A stretch of DNA of 64,000 nucleotides, taken from assembly GCF_006363895.1 (NCBI RefSeq), contig NZ_CP040953.1; one strand, 5' to 3'. Of this stretch, positions 59,967 to 64,000 are shown piece by piece. Made by a program: the position numbers and the translations under genes. The first letter of the stretch is position 1. Every line of letters starts with the position of its first letter. This DNA comes from Methylopumilus universalis. GTDB lineage: Bacteria; Pseudomonadota; Gammaproteobacteria; Burkholderiales; Methylophilaceae. A model generated the notes under the pieces. The model had not been told where the DNA came from and ran no database searches. It saw only the letters and a list, made by a program, of their open reading frames with translations.

Positions 59967-61264
59967 TTCTTAAGAGACAGTCTTTCTTGCGGGAAAATGA
60001 TTTTAAATTGACTGCCTTTACCTACCTGACTTGTAATTTCTATTTGTGCCTGATGTCGAATGCAGACATGTTTTACAATAGATAATCCTAATCCAGTACC
60101 CCCAGTAATTCTGCTTCTATCAGCATTAATTCTATAAAAGCGCTCCGTAAGTCTCGGAATTAGCTTTTCATCAATACCGATACCAGAATCTTGCACTTCA
60201 AAATAAGGTTTTTGATTTTCCATATCCCATATAACATTAATCGACCCGCCTTTTTCGGTATAGCGTATAGCATTACTTACTAAATTCAGAAATGCACTAT
60301 ATATTTCTTTTTCATATCCTAATAAAGCAATATTTTTTTTAATGGACATATTAATTTTATGTAATTTGCCGGATATCAAATCTGAATCTTTCTCCAGTCG
60401 CTTAAAGAGTTGGTGCATATCTATTTCTTTTTTTTCGGCTGCTGCTGCGTTTGATTCTATCGAGGAAAGTTGAAGTAAGTCCTCAACTAGTTTTTTCATG
60501 CGATCTGATTGCTCAAGCATCATTTGCAGATAGGGGTAGGTTTTTTTATTGAATTCATTTTTCATATCTGAAAGTGTTTCTAAAAATCCAATGATGACCG
60601 TTAGCGGCGTTTTTAACTCATGTGAAACATTTGCAATAAAATCACGCTTAATAGAATCATTTTTTTCAATCTGTGTAATATCTCTACAGATAAGAAGTTT
60701 TTGACTTGCACCAAAAGGGACTAGAAGTATTTCGAATGATCTGCTTGTATTGCGCCAAGAAATTAACTTAAGCGAGTCATTGTATTTATTGTCACTGAGG
60801 TATTCAGTAAAGCTAGTTTCGCGCAATAAGTAGTTGATAGGCTGATTGATATCTTTGGATAGATTAATGCCGAGCATTTTTTCTGAAGGCTTGTTGCACC
60901 ATTCAATCTCATTATTTTGATTTAGAGCAACAATACCATCAGGAATAGCTTCTGCTGCTGTCATAAATCTGCCAAGTGTTGTGGTTAGTTCAGACTTACT
61001 TTTCTTTTGTTTTCTATATTCTCGATAGAGTATGGAAAATATTTCTTCCCAGATGCCTGATCCATCAGGGATAGTTGATAGATTTGGATTTTTAAGCCAT
61101 TTGTTTAGACGGTGAATCCAATAAACATGAGAAAGTAAATAGACAGTGAGGCATAAGACAAAAAACAAAAAAGCAACTTCTAAACTTTTAAATCCCCAAA
61201 CAACAAGAGATAAAAAGGATACAAATAATAAAACCCAAAAAGTATTCCAACGGATATCTTGCAA
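59963..61264 (-). CDS. phoR: Phosphate regulon sensor histidine kinase
   Basis: A 433-residue inner-membrane kinase. Two N-terminal membrane helices (about 9-27 and 31-50) are followed by a PAS domain (AEAIPDGIVALNQNNEIEWCN), the HisKA box FIANVSHELKTPLTVIIGFLE (His215) and the ATPase domain with SNAIRYTEKG (N box), DSGIGI and GTGLGLSIV. Short periplasmic loop and PAS type match PhoR, which senses phosphate status via Pst/PhoU. It follows phoB by 66 bases. Confidence 0.93.
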   Translation of the reverse strand: MQDIRWNTFWVLLFVSFLSLVVWGFKSLEVAFLFFVLCLTVYLLSHVYWIHRLNKWLKNPNLSTIPDGSGIWEEIFSILYREYRKQKKSKSELTTTLGRFMTAAEAIPDGIVALNQNNEIEWCNKPSEKMLGINLSKDINQPINYLLRETSFTEYLSDNKYNDSLKLISWRNTSRSFEILLVPFGASQKLLICRDITQIEKNDSIKRDFIANVSHELKTPLTVIIGFLETLSDMKNEFNKKTYPYLQMMLEQSDRMKKLVEDLLQLSSIESNAAAAEKKEIDMHQLFKRLEKDSDLISGKLHKINMSIKKNIALLGYEKEIYSAFLNLVSNAIRYTEKGGSINVIWDMENQKPYFEVQDSGIGIDEKLIPRLTERFYRINADRSRITGGTGLGLSIVKHVCIRHQAQIEITSQVGKGSQFKIIFPQERLSLKK

Positions 61265-61330
61265 TGTTTTTTCTCGCTAAAAACTTATCAGTATTATAGC
61301 GAGTAATGCTTGAAGTGATCTAGGTAAATT

Positions 61331-62017
61331 CTATTTTGTAGAGAGTCTGTAACCTGAGCCTCGGACGGTCTGAATTAAATTTTCATGTTCAGATTGGGTA
61401 AGAATATTTCTCAATCTTCGAATATGAACATCGACTGTTCTATCCTCAATAAAAATTTGACTCCCCCAAACTTTATCTAATAATTGACTTCTTGAATAAA
61501 CTCTTTCAGGGTTGCTCATAAAAAAATGAAGCAATCTAAATTCTGTTGGACCCATCTCCAGCAGTTTATTGTTTCCGGTAACGCGATGGGATACAGGATT
61601 TAATTCTAGGCCATTAATTTTCAAGATATCTTCAGTAAGTTCAGGTGCCTTTCTTCTAAGAACAGCTTTGATTCGAGCGTTAAGTTCTCTAGGACTAAAG
61701 GGCTTCGTAATATAGTCGTCTGCACCAACCTCCAAACCTTTAACTTTATCTAATTCATCACTTCGGGCTGTTAACATGATAATTGGTATTGTTTTTGTTA
61801 AAGCATTGCTACGCAATTTTTTTGCAAAATCTATACCTGACATACCAGGCAACATCCAGTCGAGCAGGATAATATCGGGAAGAGCTTCGTTAATGAGTTT
61901 TTCTGCATGTTCTGCACTTATAGCCCTTAAAGGGTTATAGCCGGCCTGAGAAATATTAAGTGCCAAAAGCTCAAGAATCGGGCTTTCATCTTCAACGATC
62001 AGTATATTGGCTTTCAT
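61331..62017 (-). CDS. phoB: Phosphate regulon response regulator
   Basis: OmpR-type regulator of 228 residues. The receiver domain has the acid pair in VEDESPI (9-11), the phosphorylated Asp53 (LLDWMLPGM) and Lys in TKPFSP; the winged-helix C-terminal domain includes LLDKVWGSQIFIEDRTVDVHIRRLR, typical of PhoB. A Pho box of three half-sites lies 33-62 bases upstream of its start, indicating autoregulation. With phoR and the unknown exported gene it makes a three-gene set. Confidence 0.95.
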   Translation of the reverse strand: MKANILIVEDESPILELLALNISQAGYNPLRAISAEHAEKLINEALPDIILLDWMLPGMSGIDFAKKLRSNALTKTIPIIMLTARSDELDKVKGLEVGADDYITKPFSPRELNARIKAVLRRKAPELTEDILKINGLELNPVSHRVTGNNKLLEMGPTEFRLLHFFMSNPERVYSRSQLLDKVWGSQIFIEDRTVDVHIRRLRNILTQSEHENLIQTVRGSGYRLSTK

Positions 62018-62050
62018 AGTTGCTTATATTAATGGATTGGTTATGATCGT

Positions 62051-62079
62051 ATGACATTTGTATGACATTTTAATGACAA
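62051..62079 (-). promoter_or_regulatory. Pho box, three half-sites
   Basis: On the minus strand TTGTCAT, ATGTCAT and ATGTCAT (62073-62079, 62062-62068, 62051-62057) are each separated by exactly 4 bases, giving an 11-bp period. This is the PhoB-binding pattern (CTGTCAT, four bases, repeat), pointing toward phoB. The repeats are seen directly; binding is inferred. Confidence 0.85.
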
Positions 62080-62156
62080 TATATAGTTTACAAAGAATAA
62101 GATGTTTTTTTTAAAAATTAATTTAATATTGAAATGTTGATTTTCGGAGAATGTGT

Positions 62157-63827
62157 ATGCCAAGTTTTTTTTCAAAAGAATATATCACTGCTAAGGCTTC
62201 TTATAATCGTTGGTTGGTTCCCCCTGCAGCATTAGCCATTCATCTTTCAATTGGTATGGCCTATGGATTTAGTGTCTTTTGGAAGCCTTTAGGGAACGCC
62301 TTAACAGGTCCAGATGGCAAGGCTTTAGCTGCATGCTCTGCTGGAGCAGCTACCTTTGCAGATAAACTTCATGGAACACTTAGAGCTTTAACTGCGACAG
62401 ATTGTAACTGGACTCAATTTGATTTAGGGTGGATGTACACCCTGTTCTTTGTTCTTTTAGGCTGTTCTGCAGCTTTTTGGGGAAGCTGGTTAGAGCGAGC
62501 GGGCCCCAGAAAAGCCGGGCTTGTATCTACATTATGTTGGTGTGGCGGATTGTTGCTTTCCGCATTTGGCATATATACACATCAGCTTTGGATGATGTGG
62601 CTTGGCAGTGGCGTCATTGGTGGGATAGGCTTAGGCTTAGGATATATTTCCCCTGTATCGACTCTAATTAAATGGTTTCCCGATAAAAGAGGTATGGCCA
62701 CTGGCATGGCGATTATGGGTTTTGGAGGAGGTGCAATGATTGGCTCCCCACTAGCCACAATGCTAATGACAAAATTTTCTACAAGCACTAACGGCATGAT
62801 TCAGCCTGGGATTTGGCAAACATTCGTTGTATTGGCCATTATTTATACTATTTTTATGATTTCAGGCTCTTTAGGCTATAGAGTCCCTCCAACAGGATGG
62901 AAGCCAACAGGATGGAATCCTCCCAAGAATAAAAATAATAATATGATTTCGGTTAATCACGTGCATTTAAAAAAGGCGCATAAAACGCCACAATTTTGGT
63001 TTCTGTGGATAGTTCTTTGTATGAATGTGTCAGCAGGTATAGGTATTATTGGAGCGGCAGCACCAATGCTTCAAGAAACTTTTGGCGGTGCCTTAATTGG
63101 CCAATCAGATCTAGGTTTTGCAGATCTTAAAAAAGATGAGGCCCTATTGGCGCTTGCAGCAGCCGTAGGCGCAGGATTTGTAGGGTTAATTTCTTTATTT
63201 AATATTTTTGGCCGATTTTTTTGGGCCAGTATTTCAGATAAATTAGGAAGAAAACTGACTTATATTGTATTTTTTACACTTGGTATCTTGATGTACGTCA
63301 CCGCGTCCTATATGGCTGGATCAAAATCATTAGCGCTCTTTGCAGCATGTTTTTGTATTATTGCTTCTATGTATGGTGGAGGATTTGCAACGATACCGGC
63401 TTACTTAGCAGACATGTTTGGAACTCAATTTGTGGGGGCAATTCATGGAAGAATTCTCACAGCTTGGTCAACTGCCGGCATATTAGGCCCTGTGATTGTA
63501 AATTATATGCATGATATAAGGGTTGAAGCACAAGTTCCTTTTTCGGAAATTTATGCACCCATTTTTTATATTTTAGCGAGCATGCTTGCTATCGGATTTA
63601 TTGCAAATCTTATGGTGAGACCTGTGGACAAAAAATTCTTTATGACTGATAAAGAGTTATTAGCTGAAAAAAAATTAGCCCATGAAAAATTTATTTCAAC
63701 AAAAGAAACCTTTGGAAAAGCAGAAAAAACTCCATTAATATCTTTTCTTGCTTGGTCAGCTGTTGGCATACCTATATCTTATGGGATATGGAGCACCATA
63801 CAAAAGGCTTGGATATTGTTTCATTAA
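62157..63827 (+). CDS. OFA-family MFS transporter (oxalate/formate antiporter type)
   Basis: Inner-membrane permease of 556 residues with 12 helices, larger than usual MFS because of an extended loop after helix 1 containing Cys60 and Cys83, probably disulfide-linked. Helix 1 has LAIHLSIGMAYGFSVFWKPL; the MFS motif GSWLERAGPRKAG follows, and KTPQFWFLWIVLCMNVSAGIGIIG is the OFA signature. I chose ATG 62157 because GGAG is 7 bases away; the ATG at 62151 has the GGAG only one base away. Monocarboxylate or oxalate/formate exchange is the family's role. Substrate here is not determined. Confidence 0.87.
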   Translation: MPSFFSKEYITAKASYNRWLVPPAALAIHLSIGMAYGFSVFWKPLGNALTGPDGKALAACSAGAATFADKLHGTLRALTATDCNWTQFDLGWMYTLFFVLLGCSAAFWGSWLERAGPRKAGLVSTLCWCGGLLLSAFGIYTHQLWMMWLGSGVIGGIGLGLGYISPVSTLIKWFPDKRGMATGMAIMGFGGGAMIGSPLATMLMTKFSTSTNGMIQPGIWQTFVVLAIIYTIFMISGSLGYRVPPTGWKPTGWNPPKNKNNNMISVNHVHLKKAHKTPQFWFLWIVLCMNVSAGIGIIGAAAPMLQETFGGALIGQSDLGFADLKKDEALLALAAAVGAGFVGLISLFNIFGRFFWASISDKLGRKLTYIVFFTLGILMYVTASYMAGSKSLALFAACFCIIASMYGGGFATIPAYLADMFGTQFVGAIHGRILTAWSTAGILGPVIVNYMHDIRVEAQVPFSEIYAPIFYILASMLAIGFIANLMVRPVDKKFFMTDKELLAEKKLAHEKFISTKETFGKAEKTPLISFLAWSAVGIPISYGIWSTIQKAWILFH

Positions 63828-63890
63828 CTTATATAAAAGCAAAAGATAGCTCTCATATAAGTTAAAATTACTTTTTTATTTAAAAGTAAT
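63825..63890. repeat. Two successive A+T-rich inverted repeats
   Basis: First: TAACTTATAT (63825-63834) and ATATAAGTTA (63855-63864), a perfect 10-bp pair with 20-base loop that includes the transporter stop codon. Second: ATTACTTTT (63867-63875) and AAAAGTAAT (63882-63890), a perfect 9-bp pair with 6-base loop. They fill the gap before the next gene and may act as a weak terminator or operator. Confidence 0.55.
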
Positions 63891-63908
63891 ACTAAAGGAC
63901 TTAGTGAA

Positions 63909-64000
63909 TTGAGAGAGATTTTAAAAAATTCAAATGGAGAATTGTTCTCTATTGGTATTGTGATGTCAGAATTTAATCCGCATGTTGGTGAAGCTCTAGT
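63909..64000 (+). CDS. ribH: Probable 6,7-dimethyl-8-ribityllumazine synthase, N-terminal fragment
   Basis: Only about 30 codons are present before the window ends. A TTG at 63909 with AAGGA nine bases before it fits a start. The segment SIGIVMSEFNPHVGEALV matches the conserved first strand and Phe-Asn substrate motif of RibH (IGIV..RFN..I.E.LL), an enzyme of riboflavin synthesis. Such a short match keeps confidence moderate; another Rossmann-type protein could share it. Confidence 0.55.
   Translation, partial: MREILKNSNGELFSIGIVMSEFNPHVGEAL

Noticed and set aside
63828..63908. FMN riboswitch before the ribH-like gene
   Set aside because: The 81-base gap is too short for the RFN element and lacks its conserved G-rich and AGGGGCAG-type segments; only A+T-rich hairpins are present.
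1..64000. Mobile elements, prophage, CRISPR, toxin-antitoxin or biosynthetic islands
   Set aside because: Every interval is accounted for by core genes; no transposase, integrase, direct-repeat array or sharp composition shift was seen.

Overview
The window is a gene-dense, strongly A+T-rich stretch of a bacterial chromosome carrying almost only core genes. The protein set points to a betaproteobacterium: the caa3-type cox cluster with DUF2970, DUF2909 and a small assembly ORF, the DUF3683 FAD/Fe-S oxidoreductase, DUF2782 beside thrB, DUF2322, and groES-groEL under CIRCE. Low G+C, very short intergenic spaces and many overlapping genes suggest a streamlined free-living lineage, most like the Methylophilales (OM43 / Methylopumilus type). 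That placement is inference from gene content; no methanol-oxidation gene lies in the window.

Layout. 1-914: end of the ribosomal alpha operon (rpoA, rplQ) facing rpmB-rpmG. 924-5970: coaBC-dut upstream of rpmBG, divergent from cstA-ybdD, then lgt. 6034-9204: ilvD, a sugar-phosphate mutarotase-like gene and a small cytochrome c. 9235-19723 (minus): one long head-to-tail array, polA, cinA-like, dusB, fis, purH, purD, tsaC, hemF, amino-acid permease. 19745-22612 (plus): LOG protein, DUF2782, thrB, membrane protein. 22609-26839 (minus): groES-groEL, terminator, uvrD. 26996-31675 (plus): tas, bioA, dacB, FKBP isomerase, OsmC-like. 31683-34027 (minus): ctpA, coq7, DUF2322. 34146-41064: Rdx thioredoxin-like, NlpC/P60, yoaA-type helicase, tsaB-rimI-holD-like, proS, DUF1097. 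41109-43284 (minus): secreted propeller-like protein, queA, DUF2970. 43380-53019: tRNA-Leu(CAA), then cytochrome c oxidase structural and assembly genes. 53026-55184: apaH, PfkB kinase, hemJ. 55388-63827: the 1287-residue oxidoreductase, an uncharacterised secreted protein overlapping phoR, phoR-phoB with a Pho box, and an OFA-family transporter. The right edge cuts a gene that looks like ribH.

How it fits together. The clearest physiological unit is aerobic respiration and its cofactor supply: hemF and hemJ (protohaem), ctaB and ctaA (haem O to haem A), coxB-A-C, ctaG, SURF1 and a Sco-like protein (assembly and copper delivery), soluble and anchored cytochromes c, and coq7 for ubiquinone. 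A second theme is information processing: polA, uvrD, a YoaA-type helicase, a candidate DNA polymerase III psi subunit, and tsaB/tsaC, dusB, queA and rimI for tRNA and ribosome modification.

No gap between genes exceeds 300 bases; the largest, 40356-40581 and 55185-55387, carry only candidate promoters and a palindrome. I saw no CRISPR array, insertion sequence, prophage or genomic island, and no convincing wholly new multi-gene system. The best leads are a candidate betaproteobacterial HolD, the unknown secreted protein translationally coupled to phoR, and several compact regulatory arrangements: a palindrome in the 21-base polA/LOG divergent gap, a terminator-like hairpin running directly into the thrB start codon, and seven convergent gene pairs with essentially no intergenic DNA.
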